Under the pieces are notes generated by a model. The model was not told the DNA's origin. It did no database searches and saw only the letters and a program-made list of their open reading frames with translations. DNA of 64,000 bases, taken from positions 310,001 to 374,000 of the forward strand of contig NZ_JANBVS010000003.1 in the NCBI RefSeq assembly GCF_024586915.1, read 5' to 3'. This document shows positions 16,911-25,203 of the stretch, in pieces; position 1 is the stretch's first letter, and each line of letters begins with the position of its first letter. Origin of the DNA: Bradyrhizobium sp. SRS-191. Lineage in GTDB: Bacteria > Pseudomonadota > Alphaproteobacteria > Rhizobiales > Xanthobacteraceae. The position numbers and the translations under genes are program-made.

Positions 16911-18974
16911 ATGAACTACGGCATCGCGTTCACGCCTCTGGTTCCGACTGTTGTGCTGTGGCTCGCGATCGGCGCGATCGCCGTCATCGCCGCGCTGCTG
17001 CTGATCAGCCGCTCGCGCTCGGCCTGGATCCGCGTCGCGGCGCTGGCCCTGATCGCGCTCGCCCTGGCCAATCCGCAGTTCACGCGCGAAGACCGCGAGC
17101 CGCTCACCTCGGTCGCCGCCGTCGTCGTCGACAAGAGCCCGAGCCAGAATTTCGGCGACCGTACCAAGCAGACGCAGGCGGGCCAGGAAGCGCTGGTCGA
17201 CAGCCTGAAGAAGATCAAGGGTCTCGAAGTGCGCGTCGTCGATGCCGGCCAGGCTGACGGCGAGACCGACGGCACCCATCTGTTCAGCGCACTGACGTCG
17301 GCGCTGTCGGACGTCCCGGTCGATCGCGTCGCCGGCGCGTTCCTGATCACCGATGGCCGCGTGCACGACATTCCCGGCAACATGGCCGCGCTCGGCTTTC
17401 AGGCACCGCTACAGGCCTTGATCACCGGGCGGAAGGCCGAGCGCGACCGCCGCGTCGCGATCACAGCAGCCCCCCGCTTCGGCATCGTCGGCCAGCCGCA
17501 GACCATCAGCTTCCGGCTCGACGATCAGGGCGTCACCGGCGCCAACGCCAAGGTGGTGGTCCGCCGCGACGGCGAGGTCATCAGCGAACGCACCATGACC
17601 AGCGGTCAGACGTCGAAGATCGACGTCGACGTCAAGCACGAAGGCCAGAACATCGTCGAGATCGAGGCCTCGCCGCTCGACAACGAGCTGACGCTCGTCA
17701 ACAACCGCGCGGTGGTGTCGATCGACGGCGTACGCGACAAGCTGCGCGTGCTCCTGGTGTCGGGCGAGCCGCATTCCGGCGAGCGCACCTGGCGCAACCT
17801 GCTGAAGTCGGACGCCAGCATCGACCTCGTCCACTTCACGATCCTGCGGCCGCCGGAGAAGCAGGACGGCACGCCGATCAACGAGCTGTCGCTGATCGCC
17901 TTCCCGACCCGGGAGCTGTTCCAGCAGAAGATCAACGAATTCCAGCTGATCATCTTCGATCGCTACGCCCGCCAGGGCGTGCTGCCGATCGCCTATTTCG
18001 ACAACATCGCGCGCTATGTGCGCAATGGCGGCGCCGTGCTGGTCTCGGCCGGACCGGACTACGCGTCGAACACCAGCATCTGGCGCACGCCGCTCGATTC
18101 GGTATTGCCCGCCGAACCCGTCGGCGTCACCGAGAAGCCGTTCTATGCGCATCTCTCGGATGCCGGAAAACGCCATCCGGTGACGCGCGGGCTGGAAGGC
18201 TCAGGCACCGAGCCGCCGCGCTGGAGCCGATTCTTCCGCACCGTCGAAACGCGCAACGCCGTCAGCCCGCCGGTCATGACCGGCGCCGACGGCAAGCCGC
18301 TGTTGTTGCTGTCGCGCTTCGGCGCCGGCCGTGTCGCGCTGCTGCTGTCCGATCACATCTGGCTATGGGCGCGCGGCTATGAAGGCGGCGGCCCGCATCT
18401 CGATCTGCTCCGGCGCATGTCGCACTGGCTGATGCAGCAGCCTGATCTGGACGAGGAAGCGTTGCGCCTGCAGATGCAGGGCAAGGACCTCGCCGTCGTC
18501 AGGCAGACCATGGGCGACACCGTGCCGCCGGTGACCGTGACCTCGCCGTCGGGCCAGACGCGCGAACTCACGCTGGCCCAAGGCGATCCCGGCGAGTGGC
18601 GCGCGACCCTGCCCGCCAACGAGCTTGGCCTGTGGCAGGCGACCGACGGCACCTTGAAGGCGCTGATCAATGTCGGCCCGACCAACCCGAAGGAATTCTC
18701 CGAGGTCACCTCGACCACCGAGACGTTGAAGCCGCTGGCGCAGGCGACCGGCGGCGACGCCCGCCGCATCGCCGACGGCTCCAGCCTCGACATGCCGCGC
18801 ATCGTGCCCGTCAAGTCGTCGACCTCGTTCAGCGGCGATGGCTGGATGGGCGTGCGGATGCGCGACGCCAGCGTCGTCAAGGGCGTCGGCGTGCTGCCGA
18901 TGTTTGCCGGCGTGATCGGCCTGCTGCTGCTGCTCGGCGCGCTCGCTGCGACCTGGGTTCGCGAGGGACGCTAA
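16911..18974 (+). CDS. Large membrane protein of the MoxR operon
   Basis: A 687-residue protein with two N-terminal helices (about 12-32 and 37-53), a large extracytoplasmic region and one C-terminal helix (MFAGVIGLLLLLGALAATW). The first part is VWA-like, with VVVDKSPSQ near residue 72 and FLITDGRVHD further on. The middle (LRVLLVSGEPHSGERTWRN and the YVRNGGAVLVSAGPD stretch) resembles the class I glutamine-amidotransferase-like fold seen in these clusters, without evident catalytic triad. It follows DUF4159 after 145 bases that contain a palindromic repeat. It completes the putative MoxR/VWA complex. Confidence 0.82.
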   Translation: MNYGIAFTPLVPTVVLWLAIGAIAVIAALLLISRSRSAWIRVAALALIALALANPQFTREDREPLTSVAAVVVDKSPSQNFGDRTKQTQAGQEALVDSLKKIKGLEVRVVDAGQADGETDGTHLFSALTSALSDVPVDRVAGAFLITDGRVHDIPGNMAALGFQAPLQALITGRKAERDRRVAITAAPRFGIVGQPQTISFRLDDQGVTGANAKVVVRRDGEVISERTMTSGQTSKIDVDVKHEGQNIVEIEASPLDNELTLVNNRAVVSIDGVRDKLRVLLVSGEPHSGERTWRNLLKSDASIDLVHFTILRPPEKQDGTPINELSLIAFPTRELFQQKINEFQLIIFDRYARQGVLPIAYFDNIARYVRNGGAVLVSAGPDYASNTSIWRTPLDSVLPAEPVGVTEKPFYAHLSDAGKRHPVTRGLEGSGTEPPRWSRFFRTVETRNAVSPPVMTGADGKPLLLLSRFGAGRVALLLSDHIWLWARGYEGGGPHLDLLRRMSHWLMQQPDLDEEALRLQMQGKDLAVVRQTMGDTVPPVTVTSPSGQTRELTLAQGDPGEWRATLPANELGLWQATDGTLKALINVGPTNPKEFSEVTSTTETLKPLAQATGGDARRIADGSSLDMPRIVPVKSSTSFSGDGWMGVRMRDASVVKGVGVLPMFAGVIGLLLLLGALAATWVREGR

Positions 18975-18989
18975 GGCCCAAAGTGTGAA

Positions 18990-19011
18990 GCCCGCACCTT
19001 GTGGTGCGGGC
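18990..19011 (+). terminator. Hairpin after the MoxR operon
   Basis: GCCCGCACC and GGTGCGGGC form a perfect 9-bp stem with a TTGT loop, 16 bases after the last stop. No T-run follows, so termination may be factor-assisted. Confidence 0.6.
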
Positions 19012-19093
19012 AACGTGGCGCGAAGAGCACAATGGCTCCGATTCCGCGTAGCCTCCGCAGCGTCCCGATTGACGGCAAGAAGCCCCCTTGCGA

Positions 19094-19108
19094 TGTTACA
19101 TTGTAACA
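19094..19108. promoter_or_regulatory. Zur-like operator palindrome upstream of the TonB locus
   Basis: TGTTACATTGTAACA is a perfect 7-1-7 palindrome and resembles the alphaproteobacterial Zur box TGTTATANTATAACA. It lies 72 bases before the DUF2946 start codon, a position suited to repression of the DUF2946-TonB receptor pair. Confidence 0.6.
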
Positions 19109-19179
19109 ACGGCTGAGCTGCTCAGCTGAACGGGGTGGCCAATCGACATGAGCCGGATCGACATGAGCCAGAGCTGGCC

Positions 19180-19551
19180 ATGAGCTGGTTTCGCGCGAAC
19201 ATGAAGGGTGGCGCGCGGCTGGCGCTGTTCGCGCTGCTGCTGCAATTCGCGCTCGCTTTCGGCCACGTGCATTGGCTCGCCGGACAAATTGCCGACGGCG
19301 GCCGCGTTACGACCGCGCAGGCTCACACCGGCTCCGCACCCGCAAGCCAGGATCCCGACCAGCAACCCTCCGCCGACGGCTGCGCGATCTGCGCCGTCAT
19401 GGCGATGGCGCAGTCGATCCTGCTGTCGCCGGCCCCCGTTCTCACGCTTCCTGAATCCGTCGCGTTTCGTCTCCCCGACGCGATCACGGTCGCTCTCGCG
19501 GCAGTCGTCATCGACGCCGCCTTCCAGCCGCGCGCTCCTCCCCTCGCCTGA
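19180..19551 (+). CDS. DUF2946-like small exported or membrane protein
   Basis: A 123-residue protein with an N-terminal hydrophobic segment (about 13-28, LALFALLLQFALAFGHVHWL) and the DGCAICAVMAMAQ motif with a CxxC pair that marks DUF2946, a family often found beside TonB-dependent metal receptors. A second hydrophobic stretch lies near the C terminus. The start at 19180 is chosen because it puts the hydrophobic segment near the N terminus; a GTG at 19135 in the same frame is possible. The gene sits between a Zur-like palindrome and the ZnuD-like receptor. Confidence 0.72.
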   Translation: MSWFRANMKGGARLALFALLLQFALAFGHVHWLAGQIADGGRVTTAQAHTGSAPASQDPDQQPSADGCAICAVMAMAQSILLSPAPVLTLPESVAFRLPDAITVALAAVVIDAAFQPRAPPLA

Positions 19552-19635
19552 TCCGAGCCGCTCAAGACGCTGCAATGGGTGCGCTCACACGCGTCCTGCA
19601 GCGTGCAGGAATGGACCCGTCGCCCAGCGACGGCA

Positions 19636-19672
19636 GGCGCATCCCACCAGCAAACAGACCATGTGGGACGCC
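19636..19672 (+). other. Inverted repeat between DUF2946 and TonB receptor genes
   Basis: GGCG and TCCCAC (19636-19647) pair with GTGGGACGCC (19663-19672). It is a hairpin in the leader of the receptor mRNA; it could attenuate read-through from the DUF2946 gene or stabilise the receptor message. Confidence 0.4.
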
Positions 19673-19695
19673 TGATCAGGATCAGGAATGGAAGA

Positions 19696-22041
19696 ATGTT
19701 GCCGAGAGCTTTGATGTCGGGCTGCAGCGTCGCAGCCATGTTGTGCGTTTTGGGCGCGACCGCGCGTGCCGATGATCCCAAGCCGGCGGCGGCAGAGCTG
19801 CCGGAGGTCAACGTGACGGCACCGAGCCCGATCCGCGCCCGCAAGCCGGTGGTGCCGCGGCCCAATCCCACGGCACGGGTTGCCGGCCGCGGCACCCGCG
19901 CTCCGGCGCCGTCACGCGAGGCTCAGACCGCGCCGCCTTCGCCGCAGCAGGGTGTGACGCCTATCGTGACCGACCAGTTCGCGACCGTCACGGTGGTGCC
20001 GAACGAGGAGCTTCGCCGCTCCGGCGCGGCCACGCTCGGCGATCTCCTCAACTCCAAGCCGGGCATCACCGGATCGAGCTTCGCACCGGGCGCCTCGAGC
20101 AGGCCGATCATCCGCGGCCTCGACGTCAACCGCGTCGGCATCGTCGAGAACGGCATCGGCGGCGGCGGCGCATCCGACCTCGGCGAGGATCATTTCGTGC
20201 CGATCGATCCGCTCACCAGCGACCAGATCGAAGTGGTCCGCGGCCCGGCGGCGCTGCGCTACGGCTCGACCTCGATCGGAGGCGTCGTCAGCGCCACCAA
20301 CAACCGCATTCCGCAGGCGTTGCCGACCTGCTCGACCACGCCATTTCAGACCTACGGCCTGCCGGCGAGCGCGCCGGCCGCGGGCGCTTCGCCTTGCGTC
20401 ACCGCGGAGACGCGCACCTCCGTCAGCTCGGTCGATCGTGGCGTCGAAGGCGGCGTGCTGCTCGACGCCGGCGGCGGCAATTTTGCGCTCCACGCCGACG
20501 CCTATGGCCGCAAGACCGGCGACTATGCGATCCCCGGCTATCCCTACCGGTTCGACCAGACCCGCCCCGTGAACGGCCGCCAGCCCAACTCGGCCGTACA
20601 GAACGATGGCGCCTCGATCGGCGGCAGCTACTTCTTCACCGGCGGCTTCATTGGAGCTGCGATCCAGCAGACCGATGCGCTCTACCACATCCCCGGCATC
20701 GACGGCGCCGACAGCCGCACCCGGATCGACGCGCACCAGACCAAGATCACCGCGAAGGGCGAGTACCGGCCCGACTCCGCGGCCATCGACGCGATCCGCT
20801 TCTGGGCCGGGGCGACCGACTATCGGCACAACGAGATCGGCTTGGCCGATACGACCGATCCGACCACCGACGGCGTGCGTCAGACCTTCACCAACCGCGA
20901 GCAGGAAATTCGCGTCGAAATGCAGATGATGCCCGTCAATCTGCGCTTCGCGACGCTGACGACCGCCTACGGCGTGCAGGCCGGGCACCAGGAACTCAAT
21001 GCGCCGAGTCCCGACAATCCCGGCTCGGTGTTCAACGGCCTGTTCGGCCCCAACACCAACAACCGCGTCGCCGGCTACGTCTTCAACGAGCTTGCGTTTA
21101 CGCCCTCGACCAAGGCGCAGATCGCCGGCCGCATCGAGCATGTCTCGCTGAACGGCTCGACGCCGAACTTCCCGGGGGACTATCTGCCGGACGGCACGCC
21201 TCAGGCCAACATCGCGCGCAATCCGTCCTACACGCCGAAGAGCGCCAGCGTCGGCCTGTTGCAGAACCTGCCCGGCGATCTCGTGGCGAGCGTCACCGCG
21301 CAATATGTCGAGCGCGCGCCGAAGGCGGCCGAGCTGTTCTCGCGCGGCGGCCATGACGCGACAGCGACCTTCGACATCGGCAATCCCAACTTGACGATCG
21401 AGACCGCCAAGACCGTCGAGGCGGGCCTGCGCAAGGCGACCGGTCCGTTCCGCTTCGAGGCGACCGCCTACTACACGCAGTTCAGCAACTTCATCTATCG
21501 GCGGCTGACCGGCGTGATGTGTGATGATGATTTCGCCTCCTGCGGCACGACGGGCACCACGCTGAACCAAGCCGTCTACTCACAGCGCAACGCGATGTTC
21601 CGCGGCTTCGAGTTCCAGAGCCAGTACGATGTCTCCCAGCTCGGCACCGGCATCTGGGGCATTGAGAACCAGTTCGACGTCGTCCGCGCCACCTTCCCGG
21701 ACGGCACCAACGTGCCGCGCATCCCGCCGATGCGCGTCGGCGGCGGCGTGTTCTGGCGCGATGCCAACTGGCTGACCCGGATCAACCTGCTGCACGCCTT
21801 CGCACAGAACGACGTGGCGCAGATCGCGGAGACACCGACGCCGGGCTACAACCTGCTGAAAGCCGAGGTCAGCTATCGCACCAAGCTCGATCCGAACATG
21901 TTCGGAGCGCGCGAGATGCTGGTCGGCATGGTCGGCAACAATCTCTTGAATGAGAAGATCCGCAACTCCGTGTCCTACACCAAGGACGAGGTGCTGCTGC
22001 CCGGCATCGGCGTGCGGATTTTTGCGAATTTGAAGTTCTGA
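19696..22041 (+). CDS. TonB-dependent outer-membrane receptor, ZnuD-like
   Basis: A 781-residue outer-membrane receptor. A signal peptide ends near residue 25 (ATARADD); the TonB box region LPEVNVTAPSP follows. The plug contains PIIRGLDVNRVGIVENGIG and IEVVRGPAALRYGS, the form typical of ZnuD-type zinc receptors. A 22-strand barrel follows and the last residue is Phe (IFANLKF), as expected for BAM recognition. The start at 19696 has GGAAGA in front; an ATG at 19714 is an alternative. With the Zur-like operator upstream and DUF2946 in front, zinc (or a zinc chelate) is the likeliest cargo, but other metals cannot be excluded. Confidence 0.85.
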   Translation: MLPRALMSGCSVAAMLCVLGATARADDPKPAAAELPEVNVTAPSPIRARKPVVPRPNPTARVAGRGTRAPAPSREAQTAPPSPQQGVTPIVTDQFATVTVVPNEELRRSGAATLGDLLNSKPGITGSSFAPGASSRPIIRGLDVNRVGIVENGIGGGGASDLGEDHFVPIDPLTSDQIEVVRGPAALRYGSTSIGGVVSATNNRIPQALPTCSTTPFQTYGLPASAPAAGASPCVTAETRTSVSSVDRGVEGGVLLDAGGGNFALHADAYGRKTGDYAIPGYPYRFDQTRPVNGRQPNSAVQNDGASIGGSYFFTGGFIGAAIQQTDALYHIPGIDGADSRTRIDAHQTKITAKGEYRPDSAAIDAIRFWAGATDYRHNEIGLADTTDPTTDGVRQTFTNREQEIRVEMQMMPVNLRFATLTTAYGVQAGHQELNAPSPDNPGSVFNGLFGPNTNNRVAGYVFNELAFTPSTKAQIAGRIEHVSLNGSTPNFPGDYLPDGTPQANIARNPSYTPKSASVGLLQNLPGDLVASVTAQYVERAPKAAELFSRGGHDATATFDIGNPNLTIETAKTVEAGLRKATGPFRFEATAYYTQFSNFIYRRLTGVMCDDDFASCGTTGTTLNQAVYSQRNAMFRGFEFQSQYDVSQLGTGIWGIENQFDVVRATFPDGTNVPRIPPMRVGGGVFWRDANWLTRINLLHAFAQNDVAQIAETPTPGYNLLKAEVSYRTKLDPNMFGAREMLVGMVGNNLLNEKIRNSVSYTKDEVLLPGIGVRIFANLKF

Positions 22042-22055
22042 TCTCGCCATCTTCA

Positions 22056-22217
22056 CCTCTCCCCGCTTGCGGGGAGAGGTCGGATTGCATCGAACGATGC
22101 AATACGGGTGAGGGGGTACAGGTCTCACCACGCACACCACTCGTGCGGCTCCCCCCCAACCCTCTCAGCTCGAGCGAAGCTCGTCGCGCCCCCGTGAAGA
22201 ACGGGGAGAGGGAGCGC
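22056..22217. repeat. Palindromic intergenic repeat doubling as terminator
   Basis: An 11-bp perfect stem (CCTCTCCCCGC / GCGGGGAGAGG, 22056-22079) lies 15 bases after the receptor stop. It is followed by TTGCATCG AA CGATGCAA (22085-22102), then by a related CT-rich block ending at GGGGAGAGGG near 22217. This is a mosaic intergenic element of the kind repeated at 56651-56807. Confidence 0.7.
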
Positions 22218-22266
22218 AGCGTGCGCGAGGCAAGAGTGCTAGCTTTTACAGAAGATTTCGCGCGAC

Positions 22267-22779
22267 CTACTTCGCGTAGTCCCAATCCGGCCGGATTTCG
22301 CCTTCGACGCCCTCGAACGCGCCCTCGACCAGTTCATTCACCAGCAGCCGGCTGTAGTCGACCGGACCCGGCATCGTCGCCCGGCCCTTCGGCACCGGCT
22401 TGAAGCCGACGCGGGTGTAATAGGCGGCGTCGCCGACCAGCAGGATGAAGCGGTGGCCCTGCGTGCGCGCATCCGCGATCGAGCGCTCCATCAGCAAGCG
22501 GCCGATGCCGTGCTTGCGGAACGGCGGCTCGACGGTCAGCGGACCGAGCATCAACGCCTTGGTGTCGCCGACGCAGATCGGCAGCTGGCGCACCGAGCCG
22601 ACCAGCAAGGTGCCGATATGGGCGGTGAACGACAATTCGAGCAGATGGTCGACATGCTCGCGCAGCCGATAGGCGCTCAGCACGAAACGGCCGGGACCGA
22701 AGGTGCGCTCATGCAGCCGCTCGATGGCTTGCGCATCGCCCGGCTTCTCCGCGGAGATCGTAATGGAAAGGTCACTCAT
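22267..22779 (-). CDS. GNAT-family N-acetyltransferase
   Basis: A 170-residue acetyl-CoA-dependent acetyltransferase. The acetyl-CoA loop appears as EPPFRKHGIGRLLMERSI (about residues 85-102), followed by FILLVGDAAYYTRVGFKP, typical of the YhbS-like branch. The start at 22779 gives the usual MSDLSITI strand. Substrate unknown. It stands alone, between the repeat element and the eut operon promoter region. Confidence 0.88.
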   Translation of the reverse strand: MSDLSITISAEKPGDAQAIERLHERTFGPGRFVLSAYRLREHVDHLLELSFTAHIGTLLVGSVRQLPICVGDTKALMLGPLTVEPPFRKHGIGRLLMERSIADARTQGHRFILLVGDAAYYTRVGFKPVPKGRATMPGPVDYSRLLVNELVEGAFEGVEGEIRPDWDYAK

Positions 22780-23023
22780 GTGGGGTGGCGGGATAGCATC
22801 CCGCGACGGCGCGGTCCATGGCGTGGAAGCCCCGGGCTGACGGCAATCGTCCGCCGCGCCGGCATGCTGATTTTCTGAGCATTCACACCGCCTGACCGAA
22901 GATTGTGCTGAGATGTCAAGTTTCCCCACAACGCTTCGCATAACCTGCGTCCGGTCATGAGCGTTGCGGCCGCCGTCGTGGCCGCGGGGACCGCTCTGAC
23001 GCAGCACGAGCGGCAGGTCGAAG

Positions 23024-24424
23024 ATGACGGGTGCATTCCGGGCGCGCCATCGCGGCGAAACTCATGTGTTCGAAGATCTCAGGACGCTGCTGGCCTGCGC
23101 CTCACCGCGTCGGTCCGGCGATGAGCTGGCCGGCATCGCAGCCGACAGCGCGGCACGGCGCGTGGCGGCGCGGATGGCGCTGGCCGACGTGCCGCTGCGG
23201 CGCTTCCTCGACGAGCCGCTGATCCCCTACGAGACCGACGAGGTCACGCGCCTGATCATCGACAGCCACGATGCAGCCGCATTCGCGCCCGTCGCCAGCC
23301 TGACCGTCGGCGAGCTGCGCGAATGGCTGATGGCGTGGGATGCGGATGCCGAGCGGCTTGCCGCGCTCGCGCCGGGCCTCACGCCGGAAATGGTGGCCGC
23401 GGTGTCAAAGCTGTGCGGCAATGGTGACCTCATCACCATCGCCGCCAAGTGCCGCGTTGTGACGCGCTTCCGTTCCACCATCGGTCTGCACGGCCGGCTG
23501 TCGTCGCGGCTGCAGCCCAACGACCCGACGGACGATCCCCAGGCGATCGCCGCGGGCACGCTCGATGGCCTGCTGTTCGGCATGGGTGACGCCGTGATCG
23601 GCATCAATCCCGCCACCGACAATGTCGAGGCCTGCATCCACCTGTTGACGATGCTCGACGAGCTCAGGCTGACATTCGAGGTGCCAACGCAGTCCTGCGT
23701 GCTCAGCCACGTCACCACCTCGATCCAGGCCATCGAGAGAGGCGCGCCGCTCGATCTCGTTTTCCAGTCGATCGCCGGCACCGAGGCCGCGAATGCCGGC
23801 TTCGGCGTGACGCTGGCACTGCTGGCCGAGGCGCAGGAGGCGGCGCTGTCGCTGAAGCGCGGCACGATCGGCAGCAACGTGATGTATTTCGAGACAGGAC
23901 AGGGCGCGGCGCTGTCGGCCGATGCGCATCACGGCCTGGACCAGCAAACCGTCGAAGCCCGCGCCTATGCGGTCGCCCGCGCGTTCTCGCCGCTGCTGGT
24001 CAACACCGTCGTCGGCTTCATCGGTCCGGAATATCTCTACGACGCGAAGGAGATCATCCGCGCCGGCCTCGAGGATCATTTCTGCGCCAAGCTGCTCGGC
24101 GTGCCGATGGGCTGCGACGTCTGCTACACCAACCACGCTGAGGCCGATCAGGACGACATGGACGATCTGGCGCTGCTGCTGGCGGCCGCCAACGTCAACT
24201 TCCTGATCGCGGTGCCCGGCGCCGACGACATCATGCTCAACTATCAGAGCCTGTCGCACCACGACGTGATGCGGCTGCGGCACCTGCTCGGCCGCCGCCC
24301 GGCGCCGGAGTTCGAGGCGTGGCTGGCGCGGATGGGCCTGCTCGACGACAGCGGCCGCGTGCCGCCCCTGCCCGACAGCGCGCCGGCCGTGGCCCGGCTG
24401 ATCGGCCAGGGGGCGCGCGCATGA
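23024..24424 (+). CDS. eutB: Ethanolamine ammonia-lyase large subunit
   Basis: Large subunit of the adenosylcobalamin-dependent lyase that splits ethanolamine into acetaldehyde and ammonia. At 466 residues it has the normal length. Conserved blocks include LHGRLSSRLQPNDPTDDP, FETGQGAALSADAHHG, and GFIGPEYLYDAKEI, followed by GVPMGCDVCYTNHAEADQ. The ATG at 23024 is followed without interruption by EutC, whose ATG overlaps its stop. A permease and an AraC regulator follow, so this is a compact ethanolamine utilisation operon. Confidence 0.96.
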   Translation: MTGAFRARHRGETHVFEDLRTLLACASPRRSGDELAGIAADSAARRVAARMALADVPLRRFLDEPLIPYETDEVTRLIIDSHDAAAFAPVASLTVGELREWLMAWDADAERLAALAPGLTPEMVAAVSKLCGNGDLITIAAKCRVVTRFRSTIGLHGRLSSRLQPNDPTDDPQAIAAGTLDGLLFGMGDAVIGINPATDNVEACIHLLTMLDELRLTFEVPTQSCVLSHVTTSIQAIERGAPLDLVFQSIAGTEAANAGFGVTLALLAEAQEAALSLKRGTIGSNVMYFETGQGAALSADAHHGLDQQTVEARAYAVARAFSPLLVNTVVGFIGPEYLYDAKEIIRAGLEDHFCAKLLGVPMGCDVCYTNHAEADQDDMDDLALLLAAANVNFLIAVPGADDIMLNYQSLSHHDVMRLRHLLGRRPAPEFEAWLARMGLLDDSGRVPPLPDSAPAVARLIGQGARA

Positions 24425-25203
24425 GGGAGGATCCGTTCGAACTCCTGCGCCGGATGACGCGCGCCCGCGTCGCACTCGGGCGCGCCGGCGACGGGCTGCC
24501 GACGGCGGCGAAGCTGGAATTCCAGATGGCGCATGCGCTGGCGCGTGACGCGGTGTGGGGCAAAGTCAATTTCGACGGCATCGCCGAGGCGCTCGCGCCG
24601 CGCGACGTGATCGAAGTCACGAGCGCCGCGCCGGACCGCGCCAGCTATCTGCGCCGGCCCGACCTCGGGCGCCGGCTCGCCGCGGGCGAAGCGTCGAAGC
24701 TGCCGTCAGGTCCGTTTGATGTCGTCTTCGTCATCGCCGACGGGCTGTCGGCCGACGCCGTTGAAAGCCATGCGGCCGGCCTCGTGATCGCGACCGTGGC
24801 GCGGCTTGCCGGCCTGTCCATCGGCCCGATCGTGCTGGCCTCGCAGGCCCGCGTGGCGCTGGGCGACGATGTCGGCGCCACCATGCGCGCCCGGTTGGTG
24901 GCGGTGCTGATCGGTGAACGTCCGGGGCTGTCAGCCGCGGATTCGCTCGGCGTGTATCTGACGCTGCACCCTGCCCCGGGCCTGCGCGACAGCGCGCGCA
25001 ACTGCATCTCGAACATTCACGGCCACGGCCTCTCGGCCGACCGCGCCGCCGACAAGCTCGCCTGGCTGGTGCGTGAGGCGCTCCGCCTCGGCGTGACCGG
25101 CATCGGCCTCAAGGAGGCGGCGCCGGACGCCGCGCTCGAGACCACGGCATCGCCAACACCCATCATCCATCACAAACCGACAGGAGCGCGTGACCATGAG
25201 TGA
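24421..25203 (+). CDS. eutC: Ethanolamine ammonia-lyase small subunit
   Basis: Small subunit of ethanolamine ammonia-lyase, completing the B12-binding enzyme. At 260 residues it is within family range. Recognisable pieces are FQMAHALARDAVWGKV near the start, RPDLGRRL, VIADGLSADAVESHA and LIGERPGLSAADSLGVYL, then ARNCISNIHGHGLS. The start at 24421 overlaps the EutB stop by four bases, so the subunits are coupled. Its end overlaps the start of the permease gene by eight bases. Confidence 0.95.
   Translation: MREDPFELLRRMTRARVALGRAGDGLPTAAKLEFQMAHALARDAVWGKVNFDGIAEALAPRDVIEVTSAAPDRASYLRRPDLGRRLAAGEASKLPSGPFDVVFVIADGLSADAVESHAAGLVIATVARLAGLSIGPIVLASQARVALGDDVGATMRARLVAVLIGERPGLSAADSLGVYLTLHPAPGLRDSARNCISNIHGHGLSADRAADKLAWLVREALRLGVTGIGLKEAAPDAALETTASPTPIIHHKPTGARDHE

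Noticed and set aside
19580..19695. Cobalamin or metal riboswitch before the TonB receptor
   Set aside because: The hairpin at 19636-19672 lacks the conserved B12-box or other riboswitch core sequences.
19912..21570. 552-codon minus-strand frame opposite the TonB receptor
   Set aside because: Antisense shadow of the receptor, no ribosome site or motif.
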